DNA of 64,000 nt. Origin: Elysia chlorotica. Its lineage: Eukaryota > Mollusca > Gastropoda > Plakobranchidae. The translations under genes were made by a program, and so were the position numbers. Below are positions 12,604-24,466 of this stretch, piece after piece (position 1 is the stretch's first letter; each line of letters opens with the position of its first letter). The stretch is taken from NCBI GenBank assembly GCA_003991915.1, contig RQTK01000800.1, positions 4,422 to 68,421 of the forward strand, written 5' to 3'. Under the pieces are notes generated by a model. That model saw only the letters and a program-made list of their open reading frames with translations, was not told the DNA's origin and searched no databases.

Positions 12604-14578
12604 GACAGGAGCACCCCTAGGGGAATTCCTTAATAAAAAAGGACGGTATTGTTAAGAAAATTAATTGTGTCCTCTGATGCCCCGGTCCAGAGCTTTGTTC
12701 TGGGAACAACTGCCAACACATGATGAAGTTGTTGACCTTATCGACACTATTTAATTCATAAGTGTTTGATTCACACGTTTCAGGCTCTTCAAAGATTTTC
12801 TGTGGAATATCCTTTTTTCATTCAGATCAATTGGGAAACTTTGCTTGTGCATTTGTTTTATTTTTAGCGATTGTGATTAAATACAATAGTGTCTGAAGAC
12901 ACTAACATTACAGATCTTTAACTCGTTAAAGATGCTTGATTCTATAAAGTAGTTTAAACTATGTTATACAAATAATGAGATACTGCCGATAATAATTTTT
13001 GTCCTTCATTAATGATTATGTTCAGTTCCGTATATTGACAAAATGTAGCTTTATAGCTAACATGTATTCTTTCGACAATGAAACAGCTAAATCTTATTAT
13101 CATGTTATAACCAAACAAACTTTTCTTTACGCAAACCCAATGGTTAACGAATGTAGACAACTGTTAAATATTGCATTAAGAGTAGCAGGTGGGTTTTGGA
13201 AACATATTATTGTTTTGCTTACTTTATTAAAAGAGTTCCTTCTTGTAAATTTTCTAAAATTCACTTCAAGTTTTTTCAACATGTTTCGTGAAAATTCAAC
13301 GCTATATAAATGTCTTGTTTTGTTTTCGTTTTCTTGTTTTAATTGTCTGTCTTAATAAGTTTTGTTTGTTTTTCTTTTTGCTCCAAACAGGGCGTCATGA
13401 GTGAGTTTAAATTAAAAAAAAAACATGGTCTAAACAAAGATCATTTTTGAAAATTGTCCTAAATTTCTTGAGTTACGTCATTTTTCCATAGGACGCATGT
13501 GACTATTCTCTGAAAAAAATCAATGGCAGAGGGACGTATCTACAATTACGCCATTTCCTGCCGAATATAAGTGAATCAGTTTAATTATATTTTGCATGTT
13601 GAAAAGTAAGCATTTACTCTGACATCATGCAAGATTAGGATTGAATTCAAGCAAAACTTTAGTCAGGCAGATGCTAAAAAATCGTTCGCGATTTACTCAA
13701 AACCATACATAGTTTAGATACGTCACTCTGCCTTGGGACAGCAGGACACCATTAAAAGGTATCTCGATGGGGACATTCACGGCTAGCGTCCCCTCCCAGG
13801 GTGCGCATGAAAACTACCCGAAAATCAAAATAAAATCCTTTATAGGGCATCTTTACTGTGTACAAAACATTTATAAAATCCCAGAAACACAATGGTTTTT
13901 GAACAAAAATATTCCTGGTAGGATATGGGTTAATATTGAAAGGTTCATATAGTTTAATAAAATATATTAAATCATATGAGTTTTGATGTAGCTACAGACT
14001 TCCTATGTACCAGCTGTCTCTGTGTCTTTTTGTCTGTGTATAATTTTTTATGTGAAAAATACACAGGAAAAGCTGCAAAATCATCAAAAGTTGGAAAAAG
14101 TTGCAATTTGGCTGAAAGTTGCAATTTCTTAACACAACATTTCGCGAGGACAGTATACTTCCATTTTTTAATCATATAATCATTATAAAAAAAAGATACA
14201 TATATATATATATATATATATACATGTATATAGATCTGAATGCTATTTTTCTGAAGTTCTGTAAAGAATATTTAAAGCTAGAATCATGATTTTTTTTCCA
14301 GCTCAGAGGTCCATATGAGCTGAAGAGAGACTGCAATATAATTGAGAATTAGCCCTGTATGTTAATCTTGTCTCTGACAAGCAACTGGTCCCAGGATTAA
14401 ACATCAACACTTAAGACAAATTTGCATTTCTACAAGTCACCTTGAAAGCATTAACTTTAGAAGATTTCAAACAAAGACTTCTCAATCTAACGTCCAAATG
14501 CTTTACCAACAAACTTACATCACATAATTCATTGAGTGCAACAGATTAAAAATTAGCCTGGTCCATCTGAAAGAGAGA
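12604..14578. other. Intergenic, no gene recognised
   Basis: AT-rich spacer between the transposase cluster and the zinc-finger gene, with a short TA run (about 14200-14222). The open frame at 12999-13355 is low-complexity (Phe/Leu/Ser) without a domain. The 3' UTR of the zinc-finger gene should lie just below 14579 on the - strand. Confidence 0.5.
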
Positions 14579-16364
14579 TTATGCACGAATAAAGACTGGA
14601 TCTACCTCGTTTTTTTCTTCAAGCTGAACTATTTCAGTATTTTTATCTATCTTCAGCATCTCGTTAAAAATCGTTCCGTACCTCTTGTGAGGCGTCAAAG
14701 TCCCTCTCTCATGGCCTAACAGATGCCGTTTGAGTGTGTAGCTCTGGGCATACGCCGCTTCACATAAATTACACTGGTATCTTTTCTCTCCAAAGTGGCT
14801 GGCCAGGTGCCCTCTCAACGTAGCTGCCTGTTTGAAGTTCATGTTGCAAATATGGCAGTGGTATGGCCGCTCTCCTGTGTGGACCCTTTTGTGTTTTGTC
14901 AGATTGCTGCTATCACTAAAACTCTTGCCACAAATGTGACACTTGTATGGCTTTTCTCCAGTGTGAACTCGCATGTGTTTGTGGAGACTGCTCGTCTCGT
15001 AGAAACGTTTCCCACATTCTTTGCATGAAAATGGAAATTGTGAGTTATGCAGCCTGATGTGTCTAGTTAGTGTACTTTTCTCTGTGAATGTAGATCCACA
15101 TATGGAACACTTATGAAGTTTCTTCTTGGTGTGAACAACCGTATGTTTTGATAGATCACCGGGAGAACTAAATGTGTTTCTGCATAGCTCACAGAGGATT
15201 CTTTTTGAATGAAGCAACATATTATGTTTGGTCAAGCCTAGGTTGCTTCCATACTTTTTGTTGCATATACCACAGCTAAATTTCCTTTGAGTTTTCGGGA
15301 CATGGGAAGGTTTATGGTGCTTCATATCCTCATGGGTGGTGAAACGTATACCACAATTGACACATGAAAAGGGGTTGGATTTTGAGCAGAAACTCTTGAC
15401 ATGTTTTCTCAAAAGATGCTTAGTCTCAAACTTGTCACCACAATGTGGACATTTTAACCACTTGAGAACCTTACTTTGCCATTTTCTTCTATCAACATCA
15501 TGAGGCTCTCTGATATCAACCTCTCTGAGACCGATATGTGCAGTTTGTAGGTGGACTTGCAATTTTCTGCAATTATCAAACCATCTGCCACAATCATCAC
15601 ACAAACATTGGTTATTTATTGTCAAATGATTTTCCTTATTTAGTGACTGTGAAATAACTGAATAATCCATGTCGTCATCGTCATCAAATTCAGCATTGTT
15701 GTGAGATTTGATCCAGGCGTCAAAATCGACTTCATTCAGGAGCTGAGGACACATGAAAAGAAATAGATAATTAGCACTATGAGGTTTCTATCATGTTGAA
15801 AGCTGAATACATGTACTTCAAAATAGAAGAAAATAAATAAAGCTTACATTGATTTTAAAAAGCTAGGCATTCTGACTTGGGACCACTGCACCACCTGTGC
15901 CCATTCTAAAAACTTATCTTGATTTATACTGACTTTTATGTGGGTACATTTGAACCGTAGCTAAACTCTTATTTTGTAAGGCCTCTAAGCTTTTTTCTCA
16001 CTATGTCTGGGAAAAGATTGCTAATTTTTCAATCTGATATTAACAGCAACAAAGAATAGTCAACGCTAGACAGATAATGTCGATATTTTCAGCCTTTAAT
16101 AATCAACAAACCCAGATAGTTTTCAGGCAAGGGGCACTAAAGATGATTAAAATGAAAGTTGAATATATGCAGCCATCCTAAACTTTAAAAAAATATGTTT
16201 TTAAAATAGCCTTTAAGTATAAAGTTGTATATTGGGGACAAATTTAGTTTAAAACTCACAAATTCCATGTCTTCTTTGCTTAATCGATAGAGCACCACTT
16301 CGGATTTAGGGCAGGTCAACATCTCCGGGAAAGAATCTGACTTGGAATTCACAACACTCGCCAT
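14579..16364 (-). CDS. C2H2 zinc-finger protein, ten fingers
   Basis: A probable nuclear DNA-binding regulator. Exon 1 is 16260-16364 (ATG in [16 protein letters not shown], donor TTT/GTGAGT). Exon 2 is 14579-15742 (acceptor GTCCTCAG), both phase 0, giving 422 aa. The region before the fingers is acidic ([10 protein letters not shown]). Ten C2H2 modules follow almost without gaps, from LCDDCGRWF...H...H to QCNLCEAAY...H...H. The linkers after fingers 7 and 8 are canonical (HTGEKPY, HTGERPY); the others are irregular. The fourth-finger area ([11 protein letters not shown]) and the wide first pair are typical of orphan invertebrate ZNFs. No KRAB, BTB or ZAD domain is visible. The start was chosen because exon 1 gives an ATG with no longer in-frame option joined by good splice sites. 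Orthology to a named gene is not claimed. Confidence 0.85.
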
Positions 16365-18344
16365 GGTTGTGGAGGATTGTGGATGTAAACTGTCCATCAA
16401 CTTGTTTCCTGAAAAAAAAAAGTCTTGTGCTTGATACAAGCTAGCAATGTAGTTAGCCAAAACAAACAAAACTTTCTTGAAAAGATCTGTCAAATAGATT
16501 TATCTTAAAAGTCTGAAGAATAACTTTATAAAGTAATTTTTTGCTAAGTAATAATAATAATAATAATAATAATAAGAGAAATCACTTTAGAGAGCGATTC
16601 AATATGTTGAGCTTAAAAAATTTACCTGATGGGAACCCAAGAAAAAATTTGTGTGTGTGTGAATACTACAGAAAGTGACAATAGCTCTAAATTAAATGTG
16701 AGGCAACTAGGGTGAATCAGGCACGAGTCAGAATTCTGACTTTTCAAGTTATTTAAAGTGCTTAAATTTCGTCAGAATCTCAGATACACTTTCAGTGCTG
16801 GAAAAAAAATTATGACTCAACTAATGTAGAGTGTTTTTCAATGTTTAAAAGACTGTAGCTCAAACCTTCTACACCACTTGTACCTGATTCACCTTGGTTG
16901 CCTTACAAAGTTTAATAAAAAAAATATCTATATATAGATGTATTCTTCTTCTCTGTAGCTTTCTCCATCATCTAAACTATCTTAGCATTTATCTAGGTCA
17001 TCTGAATCACTGGTTAAAACAGGGTTTTTAAAGTAAAAAAAAAGTCTTCTACGGGACAAATTTAGATTAGATTCTTTGCTTAATCAATATCAGGGCAGAA
17101 CAGGGATGATGGGAACAAAGCGAAAACTTTCTTAAATCCGATGTATACTTACTAAAATTTGACATCAATGCGGATCTATATAACTCACCAAACTGATTTC
17201 TTTACATTTTCAAAATATTCTCTCATGACTAAATAACAATAATCACATGATTTGCCCAGCATATCTTCTAGCAGTAAAGTTCACTTACACTTTTCAATTT
17301 TTTTTTTTACATTCATGACCTAAAAAAAATAGGCAACTAGCTGATATTGTCCTTTCCCAGTGGCTCCTTGTGACCACTTCCAAATTCTGAGCTCTTGAAC
17401 CAACTAGAGATCCCTGTTATCCTGTTATAGACATTTTGGCCTCTATAACTATACCCCTCATTTTGCTCTTTTCTAGTTTACATTTCCTGACTTCCCAAGG
17501 ACCCTCAAGTGCTCCTAATGTGCCCTGTTAGTTCTTCTTCTTCTTCTTCTTCCGTTTTCGATCACAGCCTCACAACTTGAGGACTTGTGTGAACTGGATC
17601 TAGATCTATAAATGTAATCTGCTGAGAGTGATAGGAGTGTTGGTATCCCTATGCTATCTTGCGTGTGGCAGCAAACACATTATCAGACGATAGTTTTTTT
17701 GAGACCCGTTGCCGCATAGGATCCTCCATGAGAACCTAGTGGGTAAAAACTGATAGATCTAGCAAGTTTCTCTCCTAATAAGCATACACTAGCTATAAGA
17801 TGGTTCTCAGATCTAGATTCGAGTCCCTAGATCTAGATTCTATATTCTGGAATAGATCTAGATTTGTTAACAAAAATAATTATATCCCCATCTGCTTATA
17901 TACAAGTACCTGTTTACATATTGATTTTGTAGATTTAGCCCCCAAAACGTTAGAGGAGGAAGTCAGCACCGTGAAGCGTAAAATTAGTAAAATGTTATTT
18001 CCTGAAGCATAAGAGTTTATTTGTATACACATGTACCGCATTAACGTACATGTAGGGCCTACTTCTTTGTGTCCTTTACCTTTAGGGATTCGGTACATGT
18101 GCCAGATTCTAATGTGGCCAAAATAATAACTTATCCTGGAAAGTCTATGGAAAAACAAAAATGCTGCACAAAACTATCTAGCTTATCCCCTCTCTATCTC
18201 CCACCATAATTAGCCTATGTATGTCCCTCTAACCCTCTATGTAGGGCCTAGTCTGTTTCTCTAAGTACCCAAATTGTCTCTCGGCGTGTGTCTGTCTGCC
18301 GGTCTCTCTGTCTGTCTCGATCTCTCCCTATCTCTGTCTGTATT

Positions 18345-18349
<5 letters not shown>
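16365..18349. other. Intergenic, AT-rich with microsatellites and GATCTA-rich patch
   Basis: This holds a short TAA run (about 16549-16575), a CTT run (17530-17551), an old SINE relic and a patch at 17755-17870 dense in AGATCTAGAT-type hexamers. The promoter of the zinc-finger gene should lie just above 16364. I see no additional coding exon. Confidence 0.5.
17618..17712 (+). mobile_element. Decayed SINE body
   Basis: GGTATCCCTATGCTATCTTG, CGTGTGGCAGCA and ATTATCAGACG appear in the same order as GGTATCCCCGCCCTGTCT, CGTGTGTGGCAGCA and ATTGTCAGACG of the SINE copy at 63498-63740. The head and the 3' end are lost or unrecognisable. Confidence 0.5.
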
Positions 18350-18391
<42 letters not shown>

Positions 18392-19161
18392 CTCTTCTTT
18401 GTTGAGTGTGGAGCGGCACCCTTATTGCCATCCCGTTGTATAATAAAATCATATTTCATTTCTAAGAAAAGAAAAAAAGGCTTGTCTTGACGCGATGGTA
18501 AGCAAATCCACCGCAGGTTCATGTCCTCGATCTCATAGAAATCCTGATACAGCCGAGTGAGCCGACAATAGAAGACTGCCCTTTAATGTTCTTAATTCAA
18601 TTTCAAGATCACTGAAAATAGGAATGATTGTTGTGGTTTACACATATAGCATACTTTCCTGTATTTTAATGCATCCTACCTCTTCTCTTCTGTGGTTCTT
18701 TCCTGCGTATACCCACTGTCAATGTTGGTCAATCCAATACACTGCATAATATTCCTTCTCTCGAACGCGCGTGCGGTTTATTGTTTCAACGCGTTACGTA
18801 GTAGCCTAATTGCCACAGCCCCATGTCAATCACAAAGGTTTTTCTGTCGTGAGCAGCCTGAAAAGTACCAATCGTACCCCTCTAGTTTTGTTAAAGGGCA
18901 GTGCAGGTGTTAGAACCTCTATTGTCGGCTCACTCGGCTGTATCAGGATTTCTAAGAGATCGAGGACATGAACCTGCGGTGGATTTGCTTACCATCGCCT
19001 CAAGACAAGCCTTTTACAATTTCGTCACTCCAGTTGGATACTGTCTTCTCTTACTTCTAATATTCTTTAAATCCCTTTTTTCTTTTCTTAGAAATGAAAT
19101 GTGATTTTATTATACAACGGGATGTCAATTAGGGTGCCGCTCCACACACAACAAAGAAGAG

Positions 19162-19230
<69 letters not shown>
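18350..19230. repeat. Foldback repeat with microsatellite outer ends
   Basis: The left arm (18350-18586) is the reverse complement of the right arm (18891-19230). Outermost is a CT run facing a GA run. Inside come GCTCTCTTCTTTGTTG / CAACAAAGAAGAGAGC, then TGGAGCGGCACCCT..., GGATTTGCTTACCATCG and TGTCGGCTCACTCGGCTG in mirror order. The arms differ by scattered substitutions, about 62 extra bases in the right arm (near 19013-19075) and about 18 extra near 18905-18925. The loop is about 300 bp without a recognised gene. It is either a foldback-type element or an inverted local duplication. Confidence 0.85.
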
Positions 19231-19231
<1 letters not shown>

Positions 19232-22200
19232 TTAATAATACATGCACATGTATTTACTATCACCATGCTCTCCTATTTAGGCACAGATAAGTAGAAAAAG
19301 AGAAAGATATAAAGCGAAATGATAGCGGCAGAAGGAAAACAATTTGTATGAATATTGTGTTCCATGCTTAGCAAGGGATGATTATGTTGAACAGAAAGTA
19401 CATTAATCAAATCCAAGGTAATTTTTATTCAGCATTAACAATGTCACTTCTATTGACCAATATCAGTAGCCATGGGTGTTAATAGATTAAAACAACAAAC
19501 AAAAACAGCATGAGATTTGCTTTGCTACAAGTATATCAATTTCAATTTTTTTTGTCTCCATGCTTTTCCAAAACAACAAACCATGTGCATATATCAGGAT
19601 TAGATAAAGATTTGCATTGCTAGTCTATTTACTGAGTACGCTACTTGCTAGACAAGAAAGTAATCTCTGACTATTATTTTGTCCTAAAAAAAGTTGAGAT
19701 CTTAATAGAAATAAAACGCGTTTACCCTTATTATACAAAGATGGGTTCGCTTTGATCAATTCTGTGATTTTGCCTGTAACTTGTTGGGTGACATTCACAT
19801 CTCAAAAGCCCTTACAATTATAAAGAAAGTGGAAAGGAAAAGTTATGTTAGGTCTGAATCAAAATTAAAAATTTAAAGGAAAGGATGAAGGGAAGTAGAA
19901 CTTTCATTTGAAGCAATTTCATGTCTCTCTTTATAAACCTAAGACTAGTATTACCAATATCCACCTGATTTTAGGCAAAACATATTTTACTGCGTCTCCT
20001 TAGACTGTTAGAAAAATGGTATATTTTTTGGTTGATGAAGGAGTACAATTTTTTTTTAAAACTCAAGGCCATTTTTACTTTTCTGCCATTTCTGCTCCAC
20101 TTTGCGTAGATAATGTAATTTTTTGGACATAATTTAAAAACTTTAAATGTGTCTCATTTCGATTTTTTAAAAGCTAAAAGCAGCGCAGCATAAGTCCATC
20201 TTATTTATACAGTTGAGTACATAAAGAATATCAGGTAAGCAAAAAATAACAAACTCAATAATTTGTGTGTGTTTAAAAAAGTTCTTTTATTGGGTTTCCT
20301 TCAGGCACAAGTACACACAAAAAGCTATAACAGTATAAGTAGGCCCTATAACATATTACATACATCCCCTCAAGCCTTCATCTCACTTTTATATACAAGA
20401 TAACAAATGTAAGTAAAGAATAGTCTGTTTAAGTTTGTAAGTAAAGAATAGTCTGTTTAAGTTGAAATTAAGCTAGAAATTTGTATTTGTTTTTCTTTTT
20501 AGACATACATGTATTTTGTAGAGAATAAAAAAAGCAGGCCTAATTTGGACCCATCTAATGAGGTAATTCGGGGATTATCAGAGTTTTCTCACAAGCCACC
20601 GTCCATGTCTCTGCTACGACTAACAAGTCAAGGGAAAGAGTGAGTGAGTGAGAAAATTTTTTGTCATGTTTAAAAGGGCATCAATTTTCCATTTAGCAAT
20701 TGATTTCTTTTCCCCAAGTTTTTCTCTTTCAAGCTCACAAGAATTTCACATTTTGGAAGGGGGGAGGGGCAACTGTATAACCTTTCATGTCATAAAAAAT
20801 AAAGGCATTTCCAAAGCATTCAATAATACTAAATTTTAAATAGCTTTTATAAAAAAACAAACAAACAAGATATGTTTTTTTTCTAAAAGGCAGCATTCTA
20901 AATAGTCAAAAAGTCCAAAATAGGTAATAGCTGTTTGTGTAAAAAACAACAACAAAACAAAGCACAAAAATGTAATGTAGGAGATGACTTTTTCATGCTA
21001 GAGTATGCACTTTTTTGTCCTCTGAGTTATGTCAAAAAGACGATTTTTTATTCAGATTTGTTCCTTCCTTAATTCCTTAACTTTGAAACATCATGACCTT
21101 TTTATTTAATAACACAGAAACATTCCAAAGATATCATTTTTCACGGTTTCAAGAGCTCTATCATACGAAGTTTACAAAATTGAAAAGTAATAATTGAAAA
21201 AAATCAATTTTTTGTTGTAGAATACCGAGGACGCGCCCTAAATAAGTAAAACATGCCGAGAAACGCCACTCAACAAACTGAAACTGATTCTGAACATAGA
21301 TTTATATCTAAGGTCCAGATTCTAAACTTGGTTCAGCTTTGTAACGTTAAGTATGATTAAATTAAGTTGACGCCATAATATATTCTTGCGAGAAACACCA
21401 AACTTAAACTGATTCTAAAAATAGATCTAGGGTCCAGATTCTAAACTTAGTTCCGCACTGCGTTCACAACATTTATTTTGATCAGCCAACTTTCAATTTG
21501 TTTTCTGCTGAAGGAAGAGGAGGAAGCAGTTACATCTGTTTGCAGTTTTTAAAATACATTTTTTTGTTTTATTAACTCATTTTTTTCTCGTCATAATATA
21601 TTAACCATCTACCTCACCTAGGTAATTTCGTAGCTTTAATTTGTGTGGTTTGAGAGATTCAGGGATTCAAATACACAATGTACATGTATTTCGGTCCTAG
21701 CTCCATTATTATATGATTATATCAAAGAAAAAAATCTTTAATTATTGTCCTCAGAGCATTCTGAACTATAGGCCTAATTACAATTTACATGAACATTTTT
21801 AGAAAGACCAAATTGCAAAAACAAATAAAATGAAATGAAACCACACAAATTTTTTTTTTACATTTCACAGTCAATCAGTTTTGTTGTTCATAACATAAAC
21901 AAAACACCTGCGCTCCTCTGTAGCTGTAAGGTCCACTTTATAAAATCATAACACTCATTAATTTGTTACAAACCATTCAACAATGCATTAGTCCATTGAT
22001 ATGTTTGTGTTGTTTAAGTTATCAGATCAATTAACATCCATATTTTATAACCTATTCTATTGCACTTTCAGTCTTAATTGATGACTTACATTTTTTAATT
22101 GTGTGAGTAAGAAGCATAATTATTTAAAACAAAAATTCAAGAAAGAAAAGATTAAAACAAATGTCAAGGACTAAAATAAAACCAAAAGTTTCTTTACCCC

Positions 22201-23408
22201 TTGCCTCTCACTGTGATAGATTTTTGACGCCCAAATGTAGACTTTCAATCACATGGCTGTAGGAGATATCTTGGACACAGAGGAATTTCTCAAGCTCTGA
22301 TAACAAAGCACAAACTCTTTAAGCTTGGGAAGTAACTCCACATTTAGGAGACAGATTAAATATGCATTAAAAAACTTATGGTTGATTACAAGTTGATTTT
22401 CTTAATTCTAAGACCTCGTCAAGGATTCCTTTCTAATCACACTTTTACAAACCTCACAACAATCGTAGAGGATGAAAATAAAAATTTTAAATGCATCTTT
22501 ACCGGCTATTATCACAGAATGTTCAATTGAGAAAAGTATGAGTGAAAAGCTCTGATATGTCAATGAGAACACAAGCTTTGTTTGAGATCAAGTCACTTTC
22601 TTACCATTGTGTCATAACTGCATTCCAGGCTTTTATCTGTAGGATTGTTTAGGGTCTTTATTTCATGTCCGCATATTTGATGGAGTAAAGAAAGCTTTAC
22701 ATGTAGTTTGATATGCAGCAGGACTGAGTGTGTTGTGAACAGTTTACATCAAGCAACAAACAAATTATAAAACATTTCACTGCTATTATTCATAACTTAA
22801 CTTTCAATTTAAATGCTTCATCATTTTAAGAAGACTTAATATAAGCTCACAAGGATACATCATAAAAGATAAATTTTACTTTTCACTACCTGCAACTGCA
22901 TGTTGCAGATCACATAAAAAGATCAAACCTTTAATATCAGATCCATGATCCTACTCCACTAATTAAAGAAAAGGAAAATACAGTAAATAAAGAATAATTA
23001 AATGCACATAAGTGTAGACAAGCTTAAAGACCATGTCATTAAAAATTAAAATATTTGTTGTGCAAGTAAAGACTTCATAACATTAAATTTGGGGAAAAAA
23101 AACCCTGCAACAATACATATATTTAAAATATTAGAGAAAGAAAAAACGTGGGCCTTGTGTATCCTACAAAATGTAAACAACATCTTTGGAGATAAAGACT
23201 TCGTTTACCTACATGTTGATAAATGATAATTGTGATAAACTTTCCCAGTTTAGATTTTTGCTCTAAATTACTTATCTGCAAACTTATAGCTAAAAGGAAT
23301 CCCATGTATAAGTTTCATCACACTTTTAAGATTCATGTATTTTTAACAGTTCCACTGTTAGCATTGAGCATGCAGTTTTTTTTCAGTTTGCAATAATAGC
23401 TTTTTCGC
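19231..23408. other. Intergenic AT-rich stretch, no gene recognised
   Basis: About 4.2 kb without recognisable exons on either strand. There are many poly-A/T runs and CAAACAAA tracts and a 28-bp duplication at 20409. Repeated phrases such as ATCTAGGGTCCAGATTCTAAACTT occur near 21310 and 21430, suggesting old local duplication. Confidence 0.5.
20409..20464. repeat. 28-bp perfect tandem duplication
   Basis: The unit GTAAGTAAAGAATAGTCTGT plus TTAAGTTT occurs twice in direct succession. Confidence 0.9.
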
Positions 23409-24181
23409 AGAGCTGCCAACCAGTACACTTTGGTGTATTTTTGTCCTTAAATATGCCAAAATGTTTTCCATTGCTGCGATTCATGGATTTTTCTCAATAA
23501 TGTAAAGAATGTTTGGATTGTTCAAGTTTGCCTCTCAGACCGCCTGCACCAGGGAAAGTGAGTCAGAGAGGATTATAAAAATTTGTCAAGTGCCATGGAC
23601 GGGGCTTCTTCCTCCGCAGTATAATTATATTGAAGCCTTCACGTTCACCCCGCAGCATGTATCTACTGAGGAAGAGTGGCAGGTAGTTGCAAGGCAGATC
23701 TCATCCTTAGACCCTGAATGGTTTTCTATGATTTGTTCAAACTTTTCTCTATATAATTCTGGAAGGGTTTTGGCCTGGAGAGCTGCCAGGTCAAGAATGC
23801 TTCTGGTATCTCCAGTGTCCAGAGAAGGATTTCCGAAAACTTGTCCTCTTCAATAGAGTTGGTATCTAAGTCGATTTCAAGAAGGAGCTGCTCAACACGG
23901 ACTCCCATAAGGGGGAATCGTGTTTCGTGAAGATTGAAATTTTTCTACATAACTTGGGTGGAAGACAGAGTGAATTCTACCAGGGTGGTACAAAAGGCCC
24001 TGTGGTTAAGAGGCATTCCTTGGTGGTGTATAGTGTCTAGCATTTTTATATCAGATGGTCTGGCAGAGCAGTTGCGGTTACGTTTTTCACAATCACAGCC
24101 AGGAGTACACCTTTTCATGTGAAAATACACTTTTTGAGACTGGGTAGTACACTTCCCACATGGACTAGGTTGGCAGCTCTG
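23409..24181. mobile_element. Non-autonomous hAT-like element
   Basis: The stretch is bounded by CAGAGCTGCCAACC at 23410 and its reverse complement GGTTGGCAGCTCTG at about 24168-24181. These closely resemble hAT ends and the CAGGGCTGCCAG terminus at 6958. Subterminal GTACACTTT/GTGTATTTTT-like words occur near both ends. The roughly 770-bp interior has higher GC than its surroundings and a 115-residue open frame (23509-23856, +), but no transposase motif. Flanking 8-bp target duplications are not convincing, so the element may be old. Confidence 0.6.
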
Positions 24182-24466
24182 TTTTCATCACAACCAGAAT
24201 CATAGTAATACCATTTTTCTCATTCAACTGAAAAAAATACTAAAGGCTTAAAAAAAAACTGTAATTAAGTATTTTTATATAATTAGTTAATGCCGAATTG
24301 TTACCAATAACAGAAAACAGAGCAAAATTGATATTGTAGAAAGAATAAAAATGGGGTGATTGGAGAACCCAATTGGAGAATTTTATGGATTTTCAAGAAC
24401 TTTGTTACATCTCCTTACATCCCACATAATGTACTTTCCACACAGCCCGCAGCTCTTCAAGTTTCT

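Noticed and set aside
12999..13355. A 118-codon gene on the + strand
   Set aside because: It is Phe/Leu/Ser-rich AT-driven sequence with no domain, codon bias or splice evidence.
23509..23856. A 115-codon gene on the + strand
   Set aside because: It lies wholly between hAT-like terminal repeats and shows no known domain. It is treated as the interior of the element.
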